From Parachlorella kessleri (Eukaryota > Chlorophyta > Trebouxiophyceae > Chlorellales > Chlorellaceae): a DNA stretch of 23,331 bases. The position numbers were made by a program, and so were the translations under genes. The notes beneath the pieces are model-generated. The model ran no database searches. It was not told the origin of the DNA and saw nothing but the letters and a program-made list of their open reading frames with translations. This document shows, one piece after another, positions 9,257-19,700 of this stretch. The DNA lies in NCBI GenBank assembly GCA_001598975.1, contig BBXU01001405.1:1-23331 (forward strand). The letters are read 5' to 3'. Position 1 is the stretch's first letter. Every line of letters begins with the position of its first letter.

Positions 9257-10867
9257 CTAGCGGGGAGGCTGTGGCAGGCCGAGGCTGCCGGCCAGCGTCG
9301 CCATCTTCTCCTTCATGCCCTGCAAGCCAAGAGGACGGCCGGAGGTGGAGGCATTGGAACAGAGGGTCCATCCAGCACAACAGCCAGCCACAGCACCCAG
9401 CGCAGCAGCCAGACACAGCACAGTGCTTCCCTGCCTGGCCAGACGCCCGCATGGACTCGCTAGGCGGCCGTATCAAACGGCAGACCCGCGGGCAGGAGGG
9501 GCCACATGTTGAAACACACCTCACCCTACCACTTGAGAGTGTCTCAGCACACGGCCAGTGGCTGCTACAGCCCAACAGGACCATGGGGCAGCGCGTGGTG
9601 CCGGCGGGGTACTTCACCAGGCTTTGCAAGGGAAGCAACGCAAAGTGCCTGTAGAGGAGTAGCAGGCCATACCTGCACGCTCTTCCCGTGAGCATCCTTC
9701 ATGGCCTCTGTCACCAGCTCTGACAGCTTCTGCACGAGGGAAGAAGCATAAAGAGCCTAAAGGGCGTCAGTGTCTCAAATGTCCACACTTACAACGCCTG
9801 ACTGCGCCACATGGAAAGGCCGACCCCACAAATTCACTGCCCTCACCAAGGTCATACGCGGAGCGCCAGGCACTGCACTTCTGAAAGCCAGCCAATCTGC
9901 TCCTTGTTTTAAGCCTACCTACCCCGCATCTCAAGTGAACTAAAGCATGCCAAAGCTTACTCCGCAGGCCTCGAGCCACCATTGCGCCCTGACGCACCTC
10001 GGCTCCCTGGCTGTATCCCTCCTCTGTGATGTCAACCCCCCTTGGCTCCTGGTTGCCCGACATCACCACGCGCACGGTCTCGTCTTCTGAGAAGCCTTCA
10101 AACTCAGTCCTGCGACAAGAGGCAAGTTGGGCGGCCGCATGTCATACCAGGGGAAGCACGAGGAACCAGTCCCCATCCTAAACACGAAAGCAGCACAGGG
10201 CCAGCACATCGGCTATTAAGGTGCCAAGCAGCTACATAGAAAGAACAGTATAGACTCTGAAAGCAAGCGCCAGCTCCTGGATAGCTATTACTGACACAAA
10301 ATACACCAGAGCAGCTCGGAGGGCGGCTCATATTCCCTTCGAGGGAATTCGCTGGGCAAGCGGCGGAACCGTAGCAACATACTGGCGACTCACCTTGCCA
10401 GCTCCTCTTGCAACTTGGCTGCCTCCACTTGGACCATTGCCTGTGCCTTCTTGATATTCTCCATGAAATTGCCCATGTTCGCAAACGGGTTGCCGCCGCC
10501 GCCCTGCAACTAAGACCTAACACGCAACTTTCGTCCAGCAGAACAACATGGAGGGCGAACTGCAAGGAGGTACCTCACGGTCCTAAGATAGGCACGTCGC
10601 GCCATCAAGGCATGCTAGCTTGCTACAACAACACAGAGCGCTGATCATTCTCGACTCACGTCTCCACCGCCACCACCGCCAAAGAGAGCACGTGGGCAAA
10701 CTGGCCTTCGAGATGCGCGCTGCACCACCCTGCAAAACAGCCAAATATCTTTTAGCACCGACAAGTCTACAAAGAGTTGCTGGAGCCCCTCCTTTAACAT
10801 ACCTGCGTTGCTGCTGTCTGAGCATCTGCCGCTGCGGCAGCCGCATCGTGAAACAAGAAGACGCCAT
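9257..10867 (-). CDS. STIC2: YbaB/EbfC-family chloroplast protein STIC2
   Basis: Plastid homologue of bacterial YbaB/EbfC. In plants STIC2 acts in the stroma with cpSRP54 and ribosomes during thylakoid protein targeting. Exons on the minus strand: 10867-10803, 10729-10660, 10503-10394, 10109-9998, 9729-9673, 9319-9257 (TAG at 9257-9259). Every junction has GT-AG ends and matching phase, giving 477 bases and 158 residues, a complete gene. The N-terminus (MASSCFTMRLPQ, then Arg-rich) is a plausible chloroplast transit peptide. A glycine-rich linker follows (about residues 38-49). The YbaB domain starts near residue 54 with MGNFMENIKKAQAMVQ and continues through VRVVMSGNQEPRGVDI and KLSELVTEAMKDAHGKSVQ to MKEKMATLAGSLGLP. 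No key part of the family is missing. The promoter lies between 10868 and about 11300, behind the 3' end of the ADCK2-type gene. Confidence 0.93.
10332..10348. repeat. Small 7-bp inverted repeat in STIC2 intron 3
   Basis: ATTCCCT, a 3-base loop TCG, then AGGGAAT form a short perfect hairpin inside the intron between 10110 and 10393. It is short enough to be chance. Confidence 0.5.
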
Positions 10868-11313
10868 TTTGCTAGGTTAGCAGTCAGTAAAGAAGCTAGC
10901 AGATGCAGCAAGACTTGTTGACAGTAAATTGGAGAACCTTCTCCCGAGCTTGTCCATCCATCCACGATGGCATTCCTAAGATGGGGGTTTTAAGCAAAAC
11001 CACCAGTCCCTCTGGCCAGCACAAGTGGGTCCCTGCTCACCACAAGCTGCCCAAGCGCTCCATGCTAGCAGCATGGACCAGCATGGACGACTTGGCTGCG
11101 TACCGAGGTAAGACCCTGTCTATGTCCAGGAAGTGAACTACTAGCAGGAACCCTACGATCCACTGGTGCCAACAGCTAGAGTAGCTTATGATGTGGAGCA
11201 ACCTGTGCAAGTAGCCAACTGTAACTATGCAGGAGGCCTTGCTCCCATGCAAACAAAACTGTGCCAGCACCTCCTCGAGTGCTGCAGGCGGCCAACCATG
11301 CCCTCCAGAGGAT

Positions 11314-11318
11314 TTACA
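11314..11318 (-). promoter_or_regulatory. Polyadenylation signal TGTAA (minus strand) for the ADCK2-type gene
   Basis: TTACA on the plus strand, the first such site I see downstream of the stop at 12095-12097, giving a 3' UTR of about 780 bases. The length fits green-algal transcripts. Confidence 0.5.
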
Positions 11319-11338
11319 CGATGCTTTAATAAGTCTGC

Positions 11339-11372
11339 AACACATGGTTCCTACTACAGAACACATGGTTCC
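11339..11372. repeat. 13-bp direct repeat, 21-base period
   Basis: AACACATGGTTCC occurs at 11339-11351 and 11360-11372. It lies just upstream of the ADCK2-type polyadenylation signal on the transcribed strand. Two copies only; function unknown. Confidence 0.7.
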
Positions 11373-12094
11373 CACTCCCTACACACAAAACTATCTAACC
11401 CCACACAACCCAAACACGACAGATCTGAACGCAGTATGGGACGGCACAACCCCATGTAAAGCAAGCTGTCAACCTGGTATAGTAAACCAGGCCCTTCTGC
11501 TACGCACTTCTGCCAGATTGGAATCATGACTAGCAATTGTTCAATGCAATCCCGTTAGGTGGATATGTTCTGCTAAGCGCCATAGGCCAACTCACGCTGC
11601 TGGAAAACTAACGAAATGCAACGAGCTGCAAGGCGTTCTGCAAAGCCCCAGACAAGAAAGCTATATACCGGAATGCAATTCGTCTGGAGCCCACGATGAT
11701 ATTGTGGAGCCCATACAATAGCAAGGCAGAGAGGGTACTAGACAAAGGGCAGAGCCAACACCAGCTACAAGGGTAAAGGCAAGCAAGTTATCAACAAGAA
11801 GCACGTGTGTCATCAAAGGTACGTAGAGTACGCCAGCAGAAGCCAAACGCTGCAGCTCAAACATATATACCAAGACTAAACATACTGGCAAAACGGAGGT
11901 TTATCGTAGCTTCTCGCATGCGTCACCAACCACAGCAGACCCAGGGCGCCCAAGCCACACGCCACCCTCCACCAAAACCCCTGCAAACCCTAAACGCCTT
12001 GCACCTTCTCCATGGCTAGTACTCCCAGCCAGCAGGCAGTGGAGCTGGTGCACCACCGACATATTACTATTCGTAATGCGCCATGGCCACGCGG

Positions 12095-15000
12095 TCAGAC
12101 AGTCAGCGCCAGCGGCGCCGAACTCATGACGCGGTCCACGGTCTTGCTGATGCGCTGGCCCCATGAGGAGGGCAGCACCTCCTTCAGGCTCTCCATGATG
12201 CGGATGTCGGGGTCCAGCTTGGTGGACCACCCCTCCAGCACCACCGTGGAGATGACCACGGTGCTGACCACGCCCTTGAGGGGGACCTGCAGGTGCGACG
12301 GGGGCCAGCCAGGGGGTGAGTGTAAAGGAATGTCCAAAGTGAGCAGCGAGGGTTAGGGCTTGCAGCCTACCGGCTGCTGCATGGATGCTAGCAGCCTGCA
12401 AAACCCAGGCGAAACAACAGTTTGCGATGCACACTAATACAACAAGCATGCAGACTGGCTTGCCATTACACGAGTTAGCCTTCGCTCCATGCCAAACTCA
12501 ATCATCTGATGATCCAAAGCCTTATACTCTGACACAGGTTTTTTCAAACCTGTGTCAGATTTTTTCACGAGAAGGCACCCACCTGGTGCCGGCGGATGCA
12601 GTCCATCATGTTTGAGATCACGTCCGTTGTGTGGGCCCGGAGGTAGTCATGGTCAATGCCGTCAAACACCTTGTGCATCTCGGCGCGGAACGTAGTAGGG
12701 TCGGCGCACTGCTGGCCCTCCTCGCTGAACGCCATGATGCTGTTGGCGACCGCCGTGCCGTCGAGGTCGGTGATAGACTGCAGACAGACCGGGGGGGCAC
12801 CGTTAGGATCGCTGGCCGCTCCGTGGTCAACCACTCGCAGCAGCAGCACACGCCACAGCCTAGGTGCTAGAGCTTACCCTGCCCACAACACACCTTCATG
12901 GCCTACCCACAAGATCAAGCACGGCAAGTGCCATCCAGCTGGGACCTCAACCCCGTTTTCACACGCCCATCCTGGCCACTTCCGCCCGGCCTCTGTCCCT
13001 CCACCGCACCCAACACCACCCAACCCACCTTGAAAAAGTCCACCAGGTGCCGCTGATCGTCGCTGGTCAGCCGCGCAATCATGCCCACGTCCAGGAGCAC
13101 CAGGCGCGGGTGCGCCGCAAAGCCCAGCGCGCGCGCCAGCGCGCCGCGCAGGCTGCCGGGCGGTGCCGGCTCCTCCATGCGCACCAGGATGTTGCCGGGG
13201 TGCAGGTCCGCGTGGATGAAGTTGTCCCTGAGCAGCATCTTCAGGTAGCAGCTGGAGCCCAGCTCTGCAGGCAGCGGGTTGACAATGAGGGCAGGTCAGT
13301 AAGGGGGGCGGGGCAGGCAGAATGACATTGGATGCATGCTTCCAGCGTAGTCAAAGTCAATTTGTCTGGACAATAAACCCTCCCCACCAGGCAGCACTCT
13401 TCATGAACTTGACTACCAAGCTGGCCAGACCAATCACTGGCTGGACCTCCCCTCTTGCAACCAGCCACCCCGGGACTACCAGCCACAAACCAGAAGCAGA
13501 CCGCACTCTCCAAGCAGGAACCACGCGAGCCACACCCAAGCTGTGCTTGCCTACCTGCCAGCTTCTTGGCCAGCCGCCCCGGTGTCTCCATGTAGCGGGT
13601 GATCAGCTCCCCCTCCTCAAAGCTCTCCACCAGCACATCGCTGGACACCAGGGGCGCTGCCGCGGGCTTGGGGAAGCGCACGCCGCTCCAGAACCGGAAG
13701 TTGCTGCTGAACCTGAGGCAGGGAGTGGCGAGGAAAGAGTGAGTCAGCCGACCAGCGTCGGAAGATAGCCAGCCTGCCGACAAGCACACTCCTACATTGC
13801 ACCTGTCACGCTGCATGGCTACCATGGAGATGACCCTAGCCTGCTTCTGGTATCCTTGATGGATGCACACCTCATTGCTGCCTCCCAGCCTTTTTCTTTC
13901 CCCTCCACCACTGCCGGCACGCGCTCCGTCGCCCAGGCTCATCGCAACAATGGCTACCAACAATGCCCACCCACCTGTTGAGGTTGTCTGCCTCCACCTT
14001 GAGGTCCAGCTGCTCCTTCAGCGGCGCGCCAAACTGCATGAGGCTGTCCTTCAGCTGCGGGTTGCCCACCAGCGGCAGGTTGGCCAGCAGCCAGGCGCAG
14101 CGCTGCATGATGGCAAAGTCGCGCACCATGAGCGTGGTCACGCCTGCAGCACCACAAACAGGTGGGCTCAGCGCGGGCACCACATGCAGTACAACACCAA
14201 CAGCAGGGCAGATGTGTAGCACACCCACTCACGCCACAGGGCCAGGAAAGACAGACCCCGCACCACTCCAGCCCAGCACTCCTTCGCAGACAACACTCTC
14301 CCTATCTGGCTGTTCTTCAAAAACACTCCTCACAACACACCCAGCCAGGAAACTGCCAGACCCGCCTGCCACAGCCTTCACCAAACACACACCCCTTCTG
14401 AGGTCCTGCACGTAAACTACCTGCGCACCTGGGTGCCGCACTTTCACTGCCACCGTCGCTCCCGGGCCAAACTGATCAATATCCTTGTGCCGGAGGCGCA
14501 GTAACGGCAGCCCTTTGACCCGCCGCCGCGCAGCCAGCCTTGCGCCATGATCTGAAAGCACAGCACGGTGCACCTGCACAAACAAAGGCAGGCGGGAGGC
14601 TTACCAACACATTGTACACATCGTGCAGCAACCAACTGAGCCATCGAAACACATAATCCAAGCCAACCAATCAGCAATGGCCCGTTTTCATCTGTGCCGA
14701 CACCACCACGTCCCATACAAACCCAACAACATCCATGTCATTCATCCTGCAGCACTTGGCTACCCTTTGGAGCCTGCTTCCAGTCCTTGGCAGCCGCGTG
14801 GCACCCACACAACCCTCGCACCTGCGCTATGCTGCCGCTGGCCACCGGCTCCTGTTCGAACTCAGCAAACAGCTTGGGCAGGGGCTGCCCAAACGCCGCC
14901 TCCACCGCCGACCGCGTGTGCTGGTAGCTGTGCGTGGGCGCCTTGGTCTGCAGGCCCGCCAGCTGCGCGCAGACGTCGGCGGGGAACATGTCCGGCCGCG

Positions 15001-16467
15001 TGGCCGCCCACTGGCCCCACTTGATGAATGCTGGGCCTGCGCGCTCCAGCGTCCACCGCATGAGCTCCAGCCACTGTTGCCGCCGCTCGCCGACGCGGCC
15101 GCCCAGCAGCAGCACCGGGCTGGTCACGACCGCGGGCAGGAACAGCAGGAACAGATACAGGCCGCGCAGCGCAATCTGCGCCTCCTCTGCAAGGGCGGCC
15201 GCCATGGACTGCACGCGCCGCTGCAGCTCTGCCAGGCTGATGGACAGCGCGGCGCTTTGAGCCGGCAGTGCCGGCTGCAGCATGGGCGAGTGGTAGGCGT
15301 AGGCCGTGCTGCTTGTGGAGCGCAGCAGCTCGCTCGCTGCCAGTGGGATCCCCACCGCCAACAACTTCTGCAGCAGCAGCACCACCAGGGGCACGGCGTC
15401 AACCCCTTGCGACTGTACTTCGCCCACGGGAGCGGTCGGCCAGCTATGTACGCTCGGCAGAATTTCGTGCGGAACACACAGAAGAGGGGGCCACAAGAAA
15501 CACACCCCGACGGACCTGTGCGAAAGGGTAAGTGCCCTGGGCTCACTACACTGATAATACAGTACATGTGGCAATACACCAGCAAGCCCGGCCGTCAGGC
15601 ACTCACTTGGCCGCTGCTGGACACGCTAAGCGAGTTCGCCACGGCTATGAGCCGGTGCTCCGCCATCTCCCACTGCCGGATGAGCCTGGCGGCCAGCTGC
15701 TTCTGCTGCTTGAGGGCGTCCACCACAGCCTCAGACTGCTTGCCCCAGATGGCACGAACCTACAGGACACAGCAAGGCAACGGGGCCCCCTCAGTCAGCT
15801 CCACTTTAACAACGTGGACTTTGGTCAAACGGTCCAACAAGCAGTACCCCGGCTCGCCTGCACGTCCGTCCTGGTTCGTCTTGCAGTATGTGACCGACGC
15901 AACTGCCGCCCCTGGAAGACTCCCACCACACAACGGCTCAAGTGTGAACCCCTCACGCGTCTGGCTCACCACCAGAGGGATGCGCCCCGTCAAGTCCTCG
16001 AGCTCTCGCTGGATGCTGTTGCTCACATCCTTGAGCTTCTGCGCCGTCTCCTTGCCAGCTGCCTGAAGCTGCGCCAGGGTGTATAGATTTTGGCCGCCGC
16101 TGCTGCTGCTGCTGCTGCCGCCGGCTGCGCTGCCTGCAACCTCGCTCCCCCTACAAACAGATAAGCGGCCTGCTGGGAGGGTGTGCTTGTGGCACAGTAA
16201 GCGCCCACCCCGCCTACTATAGATTGCTAATCCTGGTGAGGCTGCCCTGTAGCGACGCGTACCCGGGATGCCCATAACCTACTATACAACGCTGATATAA
16301 GAGGCAATGATCTCTTCCCTTACTCAGCAGGGCCTGCACAGTCAACGAAGGCAGACTGCGCCGACCCATGTTGTCCAGGCCGCCTACCTGGTCCGCGGCA
16401 CCCGCAGCTTTTCTGCAGTCCACTTGCGAAGCTGGCGGCCCGTTCCCTGAGCTGCAAGCCTGCGCAT
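12095..16467 (-). CDS. ADCK2-like: ADCK2-type ABC1/UbiB atypical kinase, probably mitochondrial
   Basis: Member of the ABC1/ADCK/UbiB protein-kinase-like family, which acts in quinone and lipid metabolism. Exons on the minus strand: 16467-16388, 16150-15970, 15759-15607, 15412-14822, 14573-14429, 14143-13975, 13712-13555, 13264-13029, 12777-12583, 12286-12095 (TGA at 12095-12097). All phases agree: 2100 bases, 699 residues. The N-terminus (MRRLAAQGTGRQLRKW) is Arg-rich like a mitochondrial presequence. A serine run and a coiled region follow, then a hydrophobic helix near 223-243. Family motifs are KWGQ (269-272, the KxGQ signature), VAVKVRHPG (ATP lysine about 379), HADLHPGN (510-517) and LLDVGMIA (551-553, where the common form is DFG). 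NFRFW, KMLLRDNFIHADLHPGN, the insert before the DVG motif and the VLEGWSTKLDPD tail resemble human ADCK2 more than plastid ABC1Ks. The start is chosen because exon 1 gives a presequence and a phase-2 GT-AG junction; an unspliced start at 16275 is the alternative. Confidence 0.92.
12528..12559. repeat. Perfect 14-bp inverted repeat in intron 9 of the ADCK2-type gene
   Basis: TCTGACACAGGTTT (12528-12541) is the exact reverse complement of AAACCTGTGTCAGA (12546-12559), with a 4-base loop TTTC. On the plus strand it is followed by a T-run (12560-12565). It lies 24 bases from the exon 9 donor (exon ends at 12583), downstream of it in the transcript. Confidence 0.85.
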
Positions 16468-16758
16468 GGTGTTTGGGTTCTACCACGAAGGTCCACCACT
16501 AGCGGCAGACAAGCCTGTACAAGCTTGACTTCTGATATCCGGGATACGAGCGCAGGCGATAGAAATAGTAGAGATTCAGTGGAGAACAGGAGGGACCTGG
16601 TTTACTTATGACGTCCAGCTCTGCCGTACAATGTGGTACATAAAGGTCGTGTTGTTCTTGCAAGGGCCGAAATCAAACACTGTGGAAGTGTGTCACTAAG
16701 AAGACTTGCAGACTTACATTGCAACGACAACTAGTAAGGCGTTTGAGTTTGAGCTTCG
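16468..16758. promoter_or_regulatory. Compact divergent promoter between the ADCK2-type and PP2C genes
   Basis: Only 291 bases separate the ADCK2-type ATG (16467) from the proposed PP2C ATG (16759). Both promoters and 5' UTRs must lie here, unless the PP2C transcript has an upstream exon in this stretch: 16762-16779 is pyrimidine-rich and ends in ACACAG, so it could be a 3' splice site. No clear core element is recognisable. Confidence 0.4.
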
Positions 16759-19700
16759 ATGCTTAGTTTCACACAGGACCTCGACCGAGGAAGCAACAGA
16801 GCCATCATCAGCGCCGAGGTCCCTCCTGACTTCAAGATCAGGTAAACATTGACGCCCAGAAACTTCACATGCATCATGGTCTGTGCTGCCGTGGTCGGTC
16901 TTCCATGCTCTTCTAGCGTCCTGCTCAACGATCTTGGTGGAGTTTGGCTAACATGGGCATTGCTGACAGCGCTTCAGTGTGGCCTACACCCGCAGCGAGC
17001 TTGACTTCTACCTGGAAAAGGCTTCGAGGGGCGAGAATGCTGGGTACCCAGAGCTCATCGTGAACCACGTGGAGTCGGGGATGGAACTTGCCAGGGTTCC
17101 GCTCGAAGGCAAGTGAACACGGTCATGCTTGAAGGGCAGCACTGTTGCTTGCTGCCACTTGGAAGTGTTTGCTTGCTCTGTTGTTATACTCTGCTGACCA
17201 CCAGGTCTTGGACTGTCACTGTCGAACGTAAAGCCTTGCTGCCATGGGTCAGCTGCTTGTTCCTAAAGTGGCACCCTTTCCATGGTTGCAAGCAGCTTCT
17301 CCCACCTGCCCCTGGTGTGCCCGCCTTGTTGCAGCGCACTGTGACTTTGACAGCGTCGACGCCAAGTTCAACAAGAAAACGCGCATGCTGCGCGTGGCAG
17401 TGGACTTGGCACCTGAGGCCAGCAGCATAGCAGCAGCTGCAGCACACAGGGAGCCGGCAACGCTTGCGCCCGAGCGGCAGCCAGCAGCAGAGACAAACGG
17501 GCACTCTGCCCCTGGTACCCTGTCTGACAGCAACTCTGAGTCCAGCGATGCAGGGTACTTGTCTGCGAGTGAGCACCCCGAGGCAAACTCAGTGGTCAGC
17601 GACCGGGAGTCACCCACCCCGGGGGAGGCGAGCCCCTTGGGGTCTCCCCAGCAGCACCTGCTGTCGCCGGATGCAGTGTGCTGCCAGGTGGCAGAGCATG
17701 CGCAGCAGGACGCTGGCGCCAAGCCCCAGGAAGGCGGTGAGGGTTCTACTGCGGGGCTGGGTGGGGAGCGGGAGCAGCCGCCCTTAGAGAGCGTAGCAGG
17801 GGCAGCAAGTGGTGAGCATGCTGAGCAGCCGTCTTTTAGAATAGACGGGGTGGGCGGGGGCCCAGAAGGGAGCGAAGCAGCAGCCGGCGCCGCGAAGAAG
17901 AAGAAAAAGAAGAAAAAGAGCAAGAGAAAAAGGTTGGGGCAGCTGGGGCTGAGACCACTGCTGAGGGCGGTGAAGGGGAGGGGGAGGTTGCGGATGAGGA
18001 GGCGCTGGATGACACGAACAGCATCGCAGCAGCTGCAGCGGGCCCCGAGGAAGCAGCCAGCAGCAACAGCTCACCGCAGGAACAGCAGGGACAGCAGCAA
18101 GGGGGTGACACGGGGGAGGATGCGCCAGATGCTGAAGCTGGCCTGGAGGAAGAGCAGTCTCAGGCTGATGCTGTGGAGAGCTTGGCAGCAGGGGCAGCTG
18201 CGGAAAAAATAGCCGGAGATGAAGGTGCCCCTGCGCGGCCGGGGGGCGTGTGGACGCCAGACCCGCCGGCCCGGGAGTGGAGCCCGGTGTCGGGGCCGGC
18301 GGTGAAGGAGGCCCTTGCTAAGGAGAAGTCCAAGGGCAAGGGGGAGGACCAGTGGCTGGTCAAGCCCAGCAACGCGTGGGGCCTGGAGGGGGTGCCAGGT
18401 GGGCTGCGACTGCCTCCAGGCTGGCCGGGGTATGTGCTGGCCATCATTCTCTAGAGGAGACGGAGTACAGTGCTTGAAGGAGGGCCTTATGGTTGTCCCT
18501 GGTTCTTGGCACTTGGCACTTGCGGGCTGCCGCTTGCGAGTGCTGGTCCCCGAAAGGGGCAGGATGGGGGAGGTCTTGAGAACCTGTGGGAGAACTGTGG
18601 GGAGACGAATGACCCGCTGATGCCCTTCTTGGAGGCATTCTACCTAGCCAGCCCGGCCCTGCCCGACTAACGCCAAGTCACCACCCGGCTTGCAACTGAC
18701 CTTGCCCAGTATTATGTGTGGTTGCCGGTCGCAGGCGAGGCCAGCTTTGGCGCGTACGGCATCTTTGACGGCCACGGGGGCCGCCACGTGGCCACCTTTG
18801 CCTCCAACAACCTCCTCAAGAAGGTCATGGCCCGGGTCAACGAGACCCAGGAGGGGGACGACTCTGAAGCGCTGCAGGTGAGACCTCCAGCTTCCCAAAC
18901 AGTTGTATAGTTGTAGCGGGAGCATTCCAGTGGGTGTCTGCCGGGTGGGTGGCAGAGGCTGTGGTGCAGCAGATTACTTGGGAACGGACCCGGCAGGTAA
19001 TGACAAGCCAGGGCCAGTGCCTGTTGATGGTGGGTCCTCCTCTGGTGCTGGCTCTGTTGTGTCATCCCTTTCGAGGTAAGGTGCCGTGCTGTGGGTGATG
19101 ACTGAGCAGGATGCGCCAACCCAGGGGTTATGCCTTGTGGTACATGAGGGCAATCTTCGGGGATAAGGCAGTGGGTGGTAGGCCCCCCTGCTGGAGTGAG
19201 CTAAAGTACAAACCCTAGTGAATAGGGAGCTTCTGTGTAGCGGAGCGCGGGTGGCCACTTGGAGAGCTTGGGTGTGTTTTTGGGGTGCAGGAGGTCCCGC
19301 ATGTGGAAGGGTTGGAAGAGGAGCAGCTGGCGCAGTGGCGGCTCGAGTCGACGCTGGTCAGGCGGCTGCCCCAGGTGCGGTGTGCCCAAGCGCTTGGAGC
19401 CCGCCACCGAGCCTCCGCTGCTGTGGTGCATGCACCAGCTCGCTTGTTGGCTGTGTGTGCACTCTCAGGGCGGAGGTTGCCTTTCCAGCACCTCTCAAAC
19501 GTGACAGCATTCCAACATGAGAGCCGCGTGTCTGGGCTTCGACTTTATGAACACTGTGGCCCCCCCCCCCACCCCCCGTCCCTCCCTGCCAATTACAAAC
19601 TGTTCACGAGAATTGGTCAGTGTCCTGCCTGGCGCCCTCTCAATCCCTCCTCCCTGGCACTCTAGCCGCCTGCATGCTCTGCGCAAGGGCTTGCACATGG

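Larger units (their letters stand above)
10868..12094. other. Intergenic: ADCK2-type 3' UTR and STIC2 promoter
   Basis: No convincing gene on either strand; the open frames here are short, not protein-like and without recognisable domains. From 12094 down to about 11300 is the probable 3' UTR of the minus-strand ADCK2-type gene, closed by TGTAA (plus-strand TTACA at 11314-11318). The rest, about 11300 to 10868, should hold the promoter and 5' UTR of STIC2. A 13-base repeat lies at 11339-11372. Confidence 0.55.

Noticed and set aside
9271..9695. Overlapping open frames on both strands inside the last STIC2 intron
   Set aside because: They overlap a well-supported intron and terminal exon and show only low-complexity Gln/Pro/Arg sequence.
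11037..11891. Several minus-strand open frames of 76-112 codons between STIC2 and the ADCK2-type gene
   Set aside because: No recognisable domain and unlikely composition; the segment is explained by a 3' UTR and promoter.
12521..12566. Rho-independent terminator look-alike (stem plus T-run) on the plus strand
   Set aside because: The surroundings are a eukaryotic intron; a bacterial-type terminator has no role here, so it is recorded as a hairpin repeat.
17836..18111. Minus-strand open frames rich in Ser/Pro opposite the PP2C N-terminal exon
   Set aside because: They mirror the low-complexity Glu/Ala/Gly coding sequence on the plus strand and have no domain or splice support.
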